64,000 bases of DNA from Nitrospirillum viridazoti (GCF_007827975.1 NZ_VITT01000003.1); one strand, 5' to 3'; positions 1 to 9,168 are shown, numbered from the stretch's first letter. Numbers and translations are program-made. Notes: generated by a model from the letters alone, not told the origin.

Positions 1-708
1 CGTGACCATGCCCAGTGCGACGGCCCCCGCAATCAGGGCGGCCCACAGCAGCATGGCGCGGGGGCTGGCGCGCACCGCTGTGATGCTGGTGGCGACGGCG
101 GTGAGGACGCCGACGTCGCGGTCCAGCAGCAGGGGCAGGGTCACCACGCTGATGGTGAAGGTGGCCAGCGCCAGGGCGGCACCCAGCAGGGTGCCGACGA
201 TCAGGAAGGGCAGGGCCGCCGGGGTCAGCAGCACGGCGGCCAGGCCGTCCGGCGGCACATGCACCTCGCCCAGCATCAGGGCATAGAGCAGGGTGGCCAG
301 CCGCACCCAGAACAGGTGCATCAGCAGCAGCACCACGCCGAAGGCGCCGATGCCGGACAGGTTGCCGCGCCAGGCGTTCAGGCAGGCTGCGGCGTCGGGC
401 GGCAGCCCCCGCTCGCGCCGGCGCGACGCCTCGTAGAAGGTGACGGACAGCAGGGGCGCCAGCAGCATGAAACCGCCGGTCAGCGGCAGCAGCAGGGCCA
501 GCCAGCCGTCCAGGATGGCCACCGCCGTGGCGAAGAAGCCCACCGCCGCCAGTATCAGGCCGTAGCCCAGGCTGATGGGGGGCGTCGCCGCCATGTCGGC
601 CCACCCCAGCCGCAGCCAGTGCCAGGGCCGGTCCATCGGCACCCGCCGCACCGCGGGTGAGGGGTGGGTGAAAACCGGGATCAGGGTCCCGTCCGTCATC
701 GCCGTCAT
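1..708 (-). CDS. DUF2189 family integral membrane protein (3' end beyond window)
   Basis: The frame is open from an ATG at 708 to the window edge (236 codons, no stop), so the C-terminus is missing. The N-terminus reads MTAMTDGTLIPVF, followed by several long hydrophobic segments. A LLLDRDVG stretch and a following AVATSITAVRASP helix match the LLLDRDVP...AVGTSMRAVWRNP region of the second DUF2189 protein at 33835-34704. The two are therefore paralogues, and the family is recognised from that shared motif. The gene diverges from ccoN with a 299-bp gap holding an FNR-type box, so it may be co-regulated with the oxidase. Function is unknown; a role linked to cbb3 oxidase is only suggested by position. 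Confidence 0.8.
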   Translation of the reverse strand, partial: MTAMTDGTLIPVFTHPSPAVRRVPMDRPWHWLRLGWADMAATPPISLGYGLILAAVGFFATAVAILDGWLALLLPLTGGFMLLAPLLSVTFYEASRRRERGLPPDAAACLNAWRGNLSGIGAFGVVLLLMHLFWVRLATLLYALMLGEVHVPPDGLAAVLLTPAALPFLIVGTLLGAALALATFTISVVTLPLLLDRDVGVLTAVATSITAVRASPRAMLLWAALIAGAVALGMVT

Positions 709-818
709 GGCCTTGTGCCGCTCCGCCCAGGGGTTGCAATGCCAACCGCGTCCCGGAGGCCTTCTTGCCGGGCCTTCCGTCACTCACCCAACCATACGCC
801 AGGTTGATGGATGGCGGC

Positions 819-832
819 TTGACGCAGGTCAA
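819..832. promoter_or_regulatory. FNR/FixK-type box upstream of ccoN
   Basis: The sequence TTGACGCAGGTCAA is a perfect dyad fitting the FNR/FixK consensus TTGAY-N4-RTCAA. It lies 176 bp before the ccoN ATG and 111 bp before the divergent DUF2189 start. Activation of cbb3 oxidase operons by FixK or FNR under low oxygen is well established. The symmetric box could serve either or both genes. If class II, the transcription start would lie near 867, giving a leader of about 140 nt. Confidence 0.8.
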
Positions 833-1007
833 TGCGGCAAGGTGTGCCCACCATCACAGTGCCGACGCTGAGGAGCATCGGCCCCGTCGCCCGACGGACA
901 CCGCCTGGGAAGCCAGGCCCGCCGATGCCCGCAATCGTTGTCTTAAGAGACGAGATCCGGGGTTCAACCCGGGTCCCTGCCGCTTGAGCCCATATTCGGG
1001 GGGTGTC

Positions 1008-2489
1008 ATGAGTGTAGCGGTTTCCGGGGGGGTGCCCATCACGGCGGCCCGTCCCGCCAGCCGGGAAGCCTATGTGGAGGATGTGGTCCGCGCGTTCACC
1101 ATCGCGACCATGTTCTGGGGCATCGCCGCCTTCACGGTCGGCGTCCTCATTGCCTTTCAGTTGGCGTTTCCCGCGCTGAATTTCGGTTTGGAATGGACCA
1201 GCTTCGGCCGTGTGCGGCCGCTGCACACGTCCGCGGCCATCTTCGCCTTCGGCGGCAACGCGCTGCTGGGCACCTCCTTCTTCGTGGTCCAGCGCACGTG
1301 CCGCGCCCCCCTGTTCGGCGGCGCGCTGCCGGCCTGGTTCATCTTCTGGGGCTATCAGCTGTTCATCGTACTGGCCGGCACCGGCTACCTGATGGGCATC
1401 ACCCAGGGCAAGGAATACGCCGAGCCCGAGTGGTACACCGACCTGTGGCTGACCATCGTCTGGGTCGCCTACCTGATCGTGTTCGCCGGCACGCTGATCA
1501 AGCGGCGTGAGCCGCACATCTACGTGGCCAACTGGTTCTACCTGGCGTTCATCATCACCATCGCCATGCTGCACATCGTCAACAACCTGGCGGTGCCCGT
1601 CAGCTTCACGGGCACGAAGAGCTACGGCGCCTTCGCCGGCGTGCAGGACGCGATGATCCAGTGGTGGTACGGCCACAACGCGGTGGGTTTCTTCCTGACC
1701 GCCGGCTTCCTGGGCATGATGTACTACTTCATTCCCAAGGCGGCGGAGCGGCCGGTTTACTCCTACCGCCTGTCCATCATCCACTTCTGGGCCCTGATCT
1801 TCCTCTACATCTGGGCCGGCCCGCACCACCTGCACTACACGGCGCTGCCGGACTGGACGCAGACCCTGGGCATGGTGTTCTCCATCATGCTGTGGATGCC
1901 CAGCTGGGGCGGCATGATCAACGGCATCATGACCCTGTCGGGCGCCTGGGACAAACTGCGCACCAACCCGTCGCTGCGCTTCACGGTCACCGCCGTCGCC
2001 TTCTACGGCATGAGCACCTTCGAAGGCCCCGTCATGTCGGTGAAGCCGGTGAACGCGCTCAGCCACTACACCGACTGGACCATCGGCCATGTGCACTCCG
2101 GCGCCCTGGGCTGGGTCGCCTTCGTCACCTTCGGCGCCATGTACTACCTGGTGCCGGTGCTGTGGCGGCGTAAGGGGCTGTGGAGCCAGACGCTGGTGGA
2201 ATGGCACTTCTGGACCGCCACCCTGGGCATCGTGCTCTACATCACCTCCATGTGGGTGTCGGGCATCATGCAGGGCCTGATGTGGCGCGCCTACGACGAC
2301 ATGGGCTTCCTGCAGTACTCGTTCGTCGAGACGGTGGCCGCCATGCACCCCTACTACATCATCCGCGGCATGGGCGGCGTCCTGTTCCTGACCGGCGCCA
2401 TCATCATGGCCTTCAACCTGATCCGCACCGTGAAGCATGGCCAGCCGCTGGCGGAAGACCGGCCCGCGGGCCTGGTCGCGGCCGAGTGA
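1008..2489 (+). CDS. ccoN: cbb3-type cytochrome c oxidase subunit I
   Basis: Catalytic subunit of the high-affinity cbb3 terminal oxidase in the inner membrane, which reduces O2 at a heme b3-CuB centre. The ATG at 1008 follows a G-rich ribosome site and gives 493 residues, normal for the family. The metal ligands are visible: His73 in RPLHTS (low-spin heme), WWYGHNAVG (CuB), AGPHHLHYTALPDW (CuB pair) and DWTIGHVHSG (heme b and b3 ligands). About twelve hydrophobic segments are present. It starts ccoNOQP and ccoO follows after 15 bp. The upstream TTGAC-N4-GTCAA box predicts low-oxygen induction. A longer in-frame extension back to 765 is not credible because it crosses the promoter region. Confidence 0.98.
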   Translation: MSVAVSGGVPITAARPASREAYVEDVVRAFTIATMFWGIAAFTVGVLIAFQLAFPALNFGLEWTSFGRVRPLHTSAAIFAFGGNALLGTSFFVVQRTCRAPLFGGALPAWFIFWGYQLFIVLAGTGYLMGITQGKEYAEPEWYTDLWLTIVWVAYLIVFAGTLIKRREPHIYVANWFYLAFIITIAMLHIVNNLAVPVSFTGTKSYGAFAGVQDAMIQWWYGHNAVGFFLTAGFLGMMYYFIPKAAERPVYSYRLSIIHFWALIFLYIWAGPHHLHYTALPDWTQTLGMVFSIMLWMPSWGGMINGIMTLSGAWDKLRTNPSLRFTVTAVAFYGMSTFEGPVMSVKPVNALSHYTDWTIGHVHSGALGWVAFVTFGAMYYLVPVLWRRKGLWSQTLVEWHFWTATLGIVLYITSMWVSGIMQGLMWRAYDDMGFLQYSFVETVAAMHPYYIIRGMGGVLFLTGAIIMAFNLIRTVKHGQPLAEDRPAGLVAAE

Positions 2490-2504
2490 GCGGAGGGACC
2501 GAAA

Positions 2505-3230
2505 ATGAAATTCTCTCACGCCATCGTCGAAAAGAACGTCGTCATCCTGGCGCTGCTGACCCTGATCACCGTGTCCATCGGTGGTCTGGTGCAGATCGTG
2601 CCCCTGTTCTCCATCGAAACCACGATCGAGCGGGTGGGCGGGGTGCGCCCCTACACCCCGCTGGAGCAGATGGGCCGCAACATCTACATCCGCGAGGGCT
2701 GCTACGTCTGCCACAGCCAGCAGATCCGCACCTTCCGCGATGAGGTGGAGCGCTATGGCCCCTACAGCCTGGCGGCGGAAAGCATGTACGACCATCCCTT
2801 CCAGTGGGGGTCCAAGCGTATCGGTCCGGATCTGGCCCGCGTCGGCGGCAAGTATTCCAACGACTGGCACGTCGCCCACCTGAAGGACCCGCGCGCCGTG
2901 GTGCCGGAATCGATCATGCCGACCTACGCCTTCCTGGCCAGCCGTCCGCTGTCGGTGCCCAACATCCAGGATCACCTGAAGACCCTGCGCACCGTGGGCG
3001 TTCCCTACACGGACGACATGATCGCCAATGCCGCCGCCGACCTGAAGGCCCAGGCCGACCCGGACGCCGACACCAGCGGCTTGCTGAAGCGGTACCCGAA
3101 GGCGGTGGTGGGCAAGTTCAACACCGAAAGCCCCGAGCTGACGGAGATGGACGCCCTGGTGGCCTACCTGCAGATGCTGGGCACGCTGGTCGAGTTCAGC
3201 AAGCTGCAGCCCGAAGACCTGCACCAGTGA
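2505..3230 (+). CDS. ccoO: cbb3-type cytochrome c oxidase subunit II (mono-heme)
   Basis: Membrane-anchored mono-heme c subunit that passes electrons from CcoP to CcoN. The 241 residues begin with one transmembrane helix (about 11-35). A CYVCH heme-attachment motif follows (Cys66, Cys69, His70), with the typical SQQIRTFRDEVERYG continuation and an ESIMPTY segment that likely supplies the axial methionine. It starts 15 bp after ccoN with a GGAGGG-like ribosome site, so it is translated from the same operon. Confidence 0.98.
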   Translation: MKFSHAIVEKNVVILALLTLITVSIGGLVQIVPLFSIETTIERVGGVRPYTPLEQMGRNIYIREGCYVCHSQQIRTFRDEVERYGPYSLAAESMYDHPFQWGSKRIGPDLARVGGKYSNDWHVAHLKDPRAVVPESIMPTYAFLASRPLSVPNIQDHLKTLRTVGVPYTDDMIANAAADLKAQADPDADTSGLLKRYPKAVVGKFNTESPELTEMDALVAYLQMLGTLVEFSKLQPEDLHQ

Positions 3231-3240
3231 GGGGGATGTC

Positions 3241-3435
3241 ATGGAAGAGTTCCACGCCCTGATCTCGCAGGTTTGGCTGCTGTGGTTCGTGGCCTTGTTC
3301 AGCGGCATCGGCATCTGGGCCTACTGGCCCTCCCGCCGCCGCCGCCTGGACGAGTGCGCCCGTATCCCGCTGCTGGATGACGCCGACCACCCCCTGCCTG
3401 CACGGCGGCGGTCGGTGCCGACTATGAAAGGCTGA
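3241..3435 (+). CDS. ccoQ: cbb3-type oxidase small subunit CcoQ
   Basis: A 64-residue protein with one transmembrane helix (about 9-28, LLWFVALFSGIGIWAYW) followed by a basic RRRR stretch, typical of CcoQ, the small subunit that stabilises the CcoN-CcoP interaction. It lies between ccoO (10 bp upstream) and ccoP (8 bp downstream). Identity rests on size, topology and position, because CcoQ sequences are poorly conserved. Confidence 0.9.
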   Translation: MEEFHALISQVWLLWFVALFSGIGIWAYWPSRRRRLDECARIPLLDDADHPLPARRRSVPTMKG

Positions 3436-3443
3436 GGTCCCCC

Positions 3444-4337
3444 ATGTCGACCAACACTGACAACCATGCCCACGCGGGCAGGGAAAAAGACGCCCATACG
3501 GGCCGGGAGACCACCGGCCATGAATGGGACGGCATCAAGGAGTTGAACACGCCGCTGCCCAAGTGGTGGCTGTACACCTTCTACGCCTGCATCGCCTTCG
3601 CCCTGGTCTACACCGTGCTCTATCCCGCCTGGCCCAGCCTGCACTCCCACACCAAGGGCGTGCTGGGCTGGACCCGGCGCGACACGGTGAAGTCCGAGCT
3701 GGACACCCGCCAGCAGGCGCTGGCGCCCTTGAAGGCCAAGCTGCTGGCCACGCCCATCGGCGACGTCGAGAAGGATCCGGAACTGCGCGGCTACGTGCAG
3801 GCCGCCGGCCACATCGCCTTCGCCGAGAACTGCGCCGCCTGCCACGGCGCCGGCGGCGCCGGGGGCAAGGGCTTCCCCAACCTGGCCGACGACGATTGGC
3901 TGTGGGGTGGCACGCCGGAGCAGATCCTGCAGACCGTCACCTACGGCGTGCGGAATTCCAACCCGGATTCCCGCGTGTCGGACATGCCCCGCTTCGGCGC
4001 GGACGGCCTGCTGACCAAGGAGCAGATCAACGACGTGGCGGAATACGTGCTGAGCCTGTCGAACACCGGTACGGACAAGGCGGCCGCCGGCCGCGGCGCC
4101 CAGGTGTTCGCCGACAACTGCGCCGCCTGCCATGGTGACAAGGGCGACGGCAACCCCGACGTGGGCGCCCCCCGCCTGAACGACGCCATCTGGCTCTATG
4201 GCGGGGACAAGGCCACGGTCGTCCAGACCATCACCTACGCCCGGCGTGGCAGCATGCCGGCGTGGAGCGAGCGTCTGGATCCCGCCACTGTCAAGCTGCT
4301 GGCCGCCTACGTGCACACCCTGGGCGGTGGGAAGTAA
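3444..4337 (+). CDS. ccoP: cbb3-type cytochrome c oxidase subunit III (di-heme)
   Basis: Di-heme cytochrome c subunit that receives electrons from soluble or membrane cytochrome c. The 297 residues comprise a hydrophilic His-rich N-terminus, the conserved HEWDGIKELNTPLPKWW segment, one transmembrane helix (about 48-68) and two CAACH heme sites starting at Cys130 and Cys226. The SDMPRFG and GSMPAWSERL segments carry the probable axial methionines. It is the last gene before a strong terminator, so ccoNOQP forms one unit. Confidence 0.98.
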   Translation: MSTNTDNHAHAGREKDAHTGRETTGHEWDGIKELNTPLPKWWLYTFYACIAFALVYTVLYPAWPSLHSHTKGVLGWTRRDTVKSELDTRQQALAPLKAKLLATPIGDVEKDPELRGYVQAAGHIAFAENCAACHGAGGAGGKGFPNLADDDWLWGGTPEQILQTVTYGVRNSNPDSRVSDMPRFGADGLLTKEQINDVAEYVLSLSNTGTDKAAAGRGAQVFADNCAACHGDKGDGNPDVGAPRLNDAIWLYGGDKATVVQTITYARRGSMPAWSERLDPATVKLLAAYVHTLGGGK

Positions 4338-4422
4338 GGCCGGCGGGGGGTGGGACCATCCTTCCCCCCATTCCCCGACGACCCGCTTCCAAGGGACCCC
4401 GCCCAGGGTCCGCACGAGAGAA

Positions 4423-4455
4423 CCCCCGCCGCGTCTCCATCCGGCGGGGGTTTTT
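4423..4455 (+). terminator. Rho-independent terminator after ccoNOQP
   Basis: CCCCCGCCG (4423-4431) pairs with CGGCGGGGG (4442-4450) across a 10-nt loop and is followed at once by TTTTTC. It lies 85 bp beyond the ccoP stop, which separates the oxidase operon from ccoG. Confidence 0.9.
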
Positions 4456-4545
4456 CTTTGCCCGGATCACAGTTGCGGCGCTTTGCAAGCGGTTGTTTTC
4501 ACGCCTGTGACCTGCCGTCGCGGCGCGGCAACGGCCGGCGGGCGG

Positions 4546-4559
4546 TTGATCTATCGCAA
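4546..4559 (+). promoter_or_regulatory. Possible degenerate FNR/FixK box upstream of ccoG
   Basis: TTGATCTATCGCAA has a perfect left half-site (TTGAT) and a right half-site matching 3 of 5 positions of ATCAA. It lies about 100 bp before ccoG, after the terminator, where a separate promoter for ccoGHIS is expected. The match is imperfect, so this is tentative. Confidence 0.4.
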
Positions 4560-4655
4560 GGCGAGGGAAGCGGCGCGGGCATAGGGTCCGTCCATATCCG
4601 CGTTGGTGGCCCAACCGTTGGGGCTGGCCCGCGTATGGTTACTAGGATGGATCCC

Positions 4656-6206
4656 ATGGAAACCAATCCCCAGGACGGCGGCCTGCTGGAACGCCCGGTC
4701 GAACAACGCAAGGCGCCGCCGCGTGACGGCCGCCCGCAATCGATCAAGGCCAGCCGTGACAGCCAGGAAGGCGGCCTGTATGCCGAGCGGGTCAAGGTGT
4801 ACCCCAAGGCGGTTTCCGGGCCCTTCCGCACGCTGAAATGGGCGATTTTGGTCTTGTGCCTGGCGGTCTATTACACCGTTCCCTGGGTGCGGTGGGACCG
4901 CGGGCCTGGCGCGCCCAACCAAGCGATCCTCATCGACCTCGCCGCCCCGCGCGCCTATTTCTTTGGCATCGAGATTTGGCCGCAGGAGGTCTACTACATC
5001 ACCGGCCTGCTGGTGCTGGGGGCCGTGGGCCTGTTCCTGGTGACATCGCTGGCCGGTCGTGTCTGGTGCGGCTACACCTGCCCGCAGACGGTGTGGACCG
5101 ACCTGTTCATGGCGGTGGAGCGCTGGATCGAGGGTGACCGCGGCGCCCGCATCCGTCTGGATAACCAGCCTTTGAACCGGGAAAAGCTGCTGCGCAAGAC
5201 GGCCAAGCACGCCGCCTGGCTGGCCATCTCCCTGGCCACCGGTGGGGCCTGGGTGTTGTACTTCGACGATGCGCCCACGGCGCTGAAGGCGCTGCTGACC
5301 GGTCACGCCACCATGCGTGAATATTTCTTCGTCGGCCTCTTCACCACCACCACCTATGTCCTGGCCGGTTGGGCGCGCGAGCAGGTCTGCACCTATATGT
5401 GCCCATGGCCCCGTTTCCAGAGCTCGATGCTGGACGTGCATTCCCTGGTGGTGACCTATGAGGCCTGGCGCGGAGAGCGGCGCGGGCCGCACAAGGCCGG
5501 CACCAGCTGGGAAGGCCGGGGCGACTGCATCGATTGCGGCCAGTGCATCGCCGTCTGCCCCACCGGCATCGACATCCGCGACGGCCAGCAACTTGAGTGC
5601 ATCGGCTGTGGCCTGTGCATCGACAGCTGCAACGAGATCATGACCAAAGTGGGCCGTCCGCCCAACCTGATCCGCTTCGACACCCTGGCCAACCAGGAGA
5701 CAAAGGCGGGCGGGCAGGCCAATCGCTATCGCCTGCTGCGGCCGCGCGTGGTGATCTACACCCTGGTGCTGGCGATCGTGGCGGGGGTGATGCTGACCGC
5801 CCTGGAAACGCGCGCCACCATGGGCATCAGCGTGCTGCGCGACCGGGCGCCGCTGTATGTCACCCTGTCGGACGGCTCCTTGCGCAACGGCTACACCATC
5901 AAGGTCATCAACAAGCGGCGGGGCGAAAGCGCCTTCCAGTTGGGTGTGGTCGGCCAGCCGGGCGCGACCCTGGTCGTACAGGATGTGGGCGAGGCCCATG
6001 GCAGCGATGGCGTGACGCTGCCGGTGCACGGCGACGCCGTCGCCACCTTCCGCGTCTTCGTCAGCCTGCCGCGCCAGTCGATGACGCGCGACGGCGGCGC
6101 CCAAGGTTCCATCCCCCTGGTGTTCAGCCTGGCGGAGCAGGGGCCGGCCCCAGCCCGCCCGACCTTCTACGAGGGCGTCTTCATGGGCCCCGGCGCCAAG
6201 CCCTGA
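4656..6206 (+). CDS. ccoG: cbb3 oxidase assembly protein CcoG/FixG (RdxA family ferredoxin-like)
   Basis: Membrane iron-sulfur protein for cbb3 oxidase maturation, proposed to reduce Cu(II) to Cu(I). Start at 4656 is chosen because AGGA sits 8-9 nt upstream; in-frame ATGs at 4647 and 4635 are alternatives. The 516 residues include several membrane helices, the conserved GRVWCGYTCPQTVW and CTYMCPWPRFQ segments, and two [4Fe-4S] motifs (CIDCGQCIAVCPTGID and CIGCGLCIDSCNEI). The C-terminal FixG-type Ig-like domain is also present. It heads the ccoG-H-I-S unit; ccoH starts 18 bp later. Confidence 0.97.
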   Translation: METNPQDGGLLERPVEQRKAPPRDGRPQSIKASRDSQEGGLYAERVKVYPKAVSGPFRTLKWAILVLCLAVYYTVPWVRWDRGPGAPNQAILIDLAAPRAYFFGIEIWPQEVYYITGLLVLGAVGLFLVTSLAGRVWCGYTCPQTVWTDLFMAVERWIEGDRGARIRLDNQPLNREKLLRKTAKHAAWLAISLATGGAWVLYFDDAPTALKALLTGHATMREYFFVGLFTTTTYVLAGWAREQVCTYMCPWPRFQSSMLDVHSLVVTYEAWRGERRGPHKAGTSWEGRGDCIDCGQCIAVCPTGIDIRDGQQLECIGCGLCIDSCNEIMTKVGRPPNLIRFDTLANQETKAGGQANRYRLLRPRVVIYTLVLAIVAGVMLTALETRATMGISVLRDRAPLYVTLSDGSLRNGYTIKVINKRRGESAFQLGVVGQPGATLVVQDVGEAHGSDGVTLPVHGDAVATFRVFVSLPRQSMTRDGGAQGSIPLVFSLAEQGPAPARPTFYEGVFMGPGAKP

Positions 6207-6224
6207 TCCCGAGGAGTGATCGTC

Positions 6225-6740
6225 ATGACCGTCATCGACATGCCCCGCCGCCAGCCGCTCAAGCCCAAGCGCTCCCTCATCCCCTGGATCTTCGTGGGCG
6301 GCATGGGCGTGGTGATCGTGGTGAACAGCATCCTGATCTACTACGCCATGCACAGCTGGACCGGCATCGTCACCGCCAAGCCCTATGAGCGGGGCATCGA
6401 ATACAACAAGGTGCTGGAGGCGCAGGCCCAGCAGGACGCCCTGGGCTGGGTGTTCGACGCGGATATCGAGCCGGCCGCCGACAGCGCGAAGGGGACGGGT
6501 GTGCTGACCGTGCGCATCACCGACCGCGACGGCGCCGTCCTGGACGGGATGGCCCTGACCGGCCGCCTGGTCCGGCCTATCGACATCATGCCCGACGTGC
6601 CGCTGACCTTCACCGCCAGCGGCAACGGCCGCTACACGGCCACGGTCGCCCTGCCCAAGCATGGGCAGTGGGACCTGAAGCTGAAGGCGGAGAAGGGCCC
6701 CCACTGGTACCACCTGACCCGCCGGCTGTTCGTGAAGTAA
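6225..6740 (+). CDS. ccoH: cbb3 oxidase assembly protein FixH/CcoH
   Basis: Small membrane protein of 171 residues required for cbb3 assembly. The N-terminal region is basic, followed by one transmembrane helix (about 17-40, WIFVGGMGVVIVVNSILIYYAM). A periplasmic FixH domain includes EYNKVLEAQAQQDALGW and ends in HWYHLTRRLFVK. ATG 6225 is preferred over an in-frame GTG at 6216 because GAGGAG lies 8 nt before it. It sits between ccoG and ccoI with spacings of 18 and 19 bp. Confidence 0.95.
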   Translation: MTVIDMPRRQPLKPKRSLIPWIFVGGMGVVIVVNSILIYYAMHSWTGIVTAKPYERGIEYNKVLEAQAQQDALGWVFDADIEPAADSAKGTGVLTVRITDRDGAVLDGMALTGRLVRPIDIMPDVPLTFTASGNGRYTATVALPKHGQWDLKLKAEKGPHWYHLTRRLFVK

Positions 6741-6759
6741 GGCGGATAGGACGCGACCC

Positions 6760-9168
6760 ATGCCCTTGGACAGCCTGACGACGCACTGCCGGCATTGCGG
6801 CCAGCCCCTGCTGGGGGCGGCGACGGAGCGGGGCGCCTTCTGCTGCCAGGGCTGTGCCGGCGCCTACACCCTGATCCATGACCTGGGGCTGGATGCCTAT
6901 TACGACCGCCGGCCGGCGGAGGCCGCCGCTCCCGCCGTGGCGGATGACGGGGATGGCGCCGACCCCCTGCTGGGCCTGCCCGACGCGGTGGCGGTGGCGC
7001 CGGACGGCAGCTGCCTGCTGCGCCTCAGCGTCGACGGCTTGCACTGCGGCGCCTGCCTGTGGCTGATCGAGGCGGCGGTGACCAAGCACCATCCCGAGGT
7101 GCAATCCGCCCGAGCCAACCTGACCACGCGCTGCCTGACCCTGCGCTGGGCGGGCGCGCCCGCCCAGGCTGTGGAGTACGCCCGGCTGGTGACGGGCCTG
7201 GGGTATCGCGTGGCGCCCTTCGGCGGCGCCGGCGCGGGGGCCGACCCGGCGGCGGCGCAGGAACGGGCGCTGTTGCGCCGTCTGGCGCTGGCGGGTTTCG
7301 CCGCCGCCAACGTCATGCTGCTGTCCGTGTCGGTCTGGTCCGGTGCTGATGCCATGGGCGACGCCACCCGCACGCTGCTGCACTGGGTGTCGGCACTGAT
7401 CGCCCTGCCCACGGTGGCCATTGCCGGCCAGCCCTTCTTCCAGTCGGCGCTGGCGGCGCTGCGGGCCGGCCGCACCAACATGGACGTGCCCATTTCCGTG
7501 GGCGTGCTGCTGACCACGGGCATGAGCGTGGTGATGACGGCCCAGCATGGGGAGCACGCCTATTTCGACGGCGCCGTCATGCTGCTGTTCTTCCTGCTGG
7601 TGGGCCGCTACCTGGACAGCCGGGCGCGCGGCCGGGCCCGGTCCGCCGCCGCCCACCTGCTGGCGCTGAACCAGGCGCCCGTATCGGTGCTGGGCGCCGA
7701 CGGCCTGCCCCAGGTCCTGCCTCCCGCCCGCGTGCCCCTGGGCGCCACGGTGCTGGTGGCGGCGGGGGAGCGCATCGGCGTGGACGGTACGGTGACCGAG
7801 GGCGTGTCCGACCTGGACGCCAGCCTGGTGACGGGCGAAACGCTGCCCCTGGCGGTGGCGCCCGGCGCCCAGGTCTTCGCCGGCATGATCAACCGCACCG
7901 CCCCCTTGCGCCTGACCGCCACGGCCAGTGGCGAGGGCACGCTGCTGGCGGAGATGGTGCGCCTGCTGGAGGCGGCGGAGCAGGGGCGGGCGCGCCATGT
8001 CCTGCTGGCGGACCGTGTCGCGCGGGCCTATACGCCCGTGGTGCACCTGACGGCGCTGGCCACCTTCCTGGCCTGGGTATTCCTGGGCCATGCCGTCTGG
8101 TACCAGGCGCTGCTGATCGCCGTGTCCGTCCTGATCATCACCTGCCCCTGCGCCCTGGCGCTGGCGGTGCCGGCGGTGCAGGTGGCGGCCAGCGGCCGGC
8201 TGATGCGGCAGGGCATCCTGCTGAAGTCCGCCACCGCCCTGGAGCGCCTGGCCCCCATCGACACCGTGGTGTTCGACAAGACCGGAACCCTGACCCTGGG
8301 CCGGCCTGACCTGGTGGCCGATCCCACCCTGGCGGCGGAGGAACTGGAACTGGCCGCCCGCCTGGCCCGCGCCTCGCGCCACCCCTTGTCGCGGGCGCTG
8401 GCCCGCGCCGCCGGGCCCGGCCTTGTGGCCGATGGTGTGGTGGAGGTGCCGGGCGGCGGCTTGCGCTGGTTGGGGCCGCAGGGCTTCGTCCGCCTGGGGT
8501 CGCGCGCCTTCTGCGGCGTGCCGGACTTTGCCAATGGGGATGCCGACGAGGGGCGGGCGGGGCCGGAGCTGTGGTTCAGCCGCTGTGGCCAGCCGCCCCG
8601 GCGCTTCCTGTTCACCGACCGGCCCCGCCGTGACGCCGCCGCCGTGGTGGCGGAGCTGAAGGCCGCCGGCTACCGGGTGGAGCTGCTGTCCGGTGACCGC
8701 GCCGTCACCGCCCAGGCCCTGGCGGCGGAGGTCGGCATCGATATCGTGCGCGCCGACGCCCGGCCGGCCGAAAAGTGCGCGCACCTGGTGGCGCTGCGGG
8801 CGGAAGGGCGGAAGGTGCTGATGGTGGGCGACGGGCTGAACGACGCCGCGGCCCTGGCCGCCGCCGATGTCTCGCTCAGCCCCGCCAGCGCCGTGGACGT
8901 GACCCAGACCGCGGCCGACGTGGTGTTCCAGGGCGATGGCCTGGCGGCGGTGGCGGAGACGCTGGCCGTGGCCCGGCGCGCGCGCGCCCTGGTGCGCCAG
9001 AACCTAGCCTTCACCCTGCTGTACAACCTGTGCGCCGTGCCGGTGGCCATCGCCGGCTTCGCCACGCCGTTCGTGGCCGCCGCCGCCATGTCGGGATCAT
9101 CCCTGGCGGTCATGGCCAATGCCCTGCGCCTGGGAAGCAAAAAGCCCCGCGATGGAGGTTACCGATGA
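6760..9168 (+). CDS. ccoI: Copper-translocating P-type ATPase CcoI/FixI
   Basis: P1B-type ATPase that exports copper for CuB assembly of cbb3 oxidase. The 802 residues show an N-terminal Cys-rich segment (CRHCGQPLL...FCCQGC), a heavy-metal-associated domain with HCGAC at residues 95-99, and the ion-path CPC motif at 462. The phosphorylation motif DKTGTLT is at 506 and the GDGLNDA hinge at 690. The N-terminal CxxC plus FCCQGC arrangement is characteristic of FixI rather than CopA. Its stop overlaps the ccoS start by 4 bp (ATGA). Confidence 0.97.
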   Translation: MPLDSLTTHCRHCGQPLLGAATERGAFCCQGCAGAYTLIHDLGLDAYYDRRPAEAAAPAVADDGDGADPLLGLPDAVAVAPDGSCLLRLSVDGLHCGACLWLIEAAVTKHHPEVQSARANLTTRCLTLRWAGAPAQAVEYARLVTGLGYRVAPFGGAGAGADPAAAQERALLRRLALAGFAAANVMLLSVSVWSGADAMGDATRTLLHWVSALIALPTVAIAGQPFFQSALAALRAGRTNMDVPISVGVLLTTGMSVVMTAQHGEHAYFDGAVMLLFFLLVGRYLDSRARGRARSAAAHLLALNQAPVSVLGADGLPQVLPPARVPLGATVLVAAGERIGVDGTVTEGVSDLDASLVTGETLPLAVAPGAQVFAGMINRTAPLRLTATASGEGTLLAEMVRLLEAAEQGRARHVLLADRVARAYTPVVHLTALATFLAWVFLGHAVWYQALLIAVSVLIITCPCALALAVPAVQVAASGRLMRQGILLKSATALERLAPIDTVVFDKTGTLTLGRPDLVADPTLAAEELELAARLARASRHPLSRALARAAGPGLVADGVVEVPGGGLRWLGPQGFVRLGSRAFCGVPDFANGDADEGRAGPELWFSRCGQPPRRFLFTDRPRRDAAAVVAELKAAGYRVELLSGDRAVTAQALAAEVGIDIVRADARPAEKCAHLVALRAEGRKVLMVGDGLNDAAALAAADVSLSPASAVDVTQTAADVVFQGDGLAAVAETLAVARRARALVRQNLAFTLLYNLCAVPVAIAGFATPFVAAAAMSGSSLAVMANALRLGSKKPRDGGYR

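Noticed and set aside
955..990. tRNA-like T-arm (GGGTTCAACCCGGG) before ccoN
   Set aside because: The T-loop sequence is present, but the 5-bp T-stem, acceptor stem and anticodon arm do not form. It is probably a chance GC hairpin.
780..3314. 844-codon minus-strand open frame over ccoN and ccoO
   Set aside because: It is the GC-driven shadow of two clearly conserved genes.
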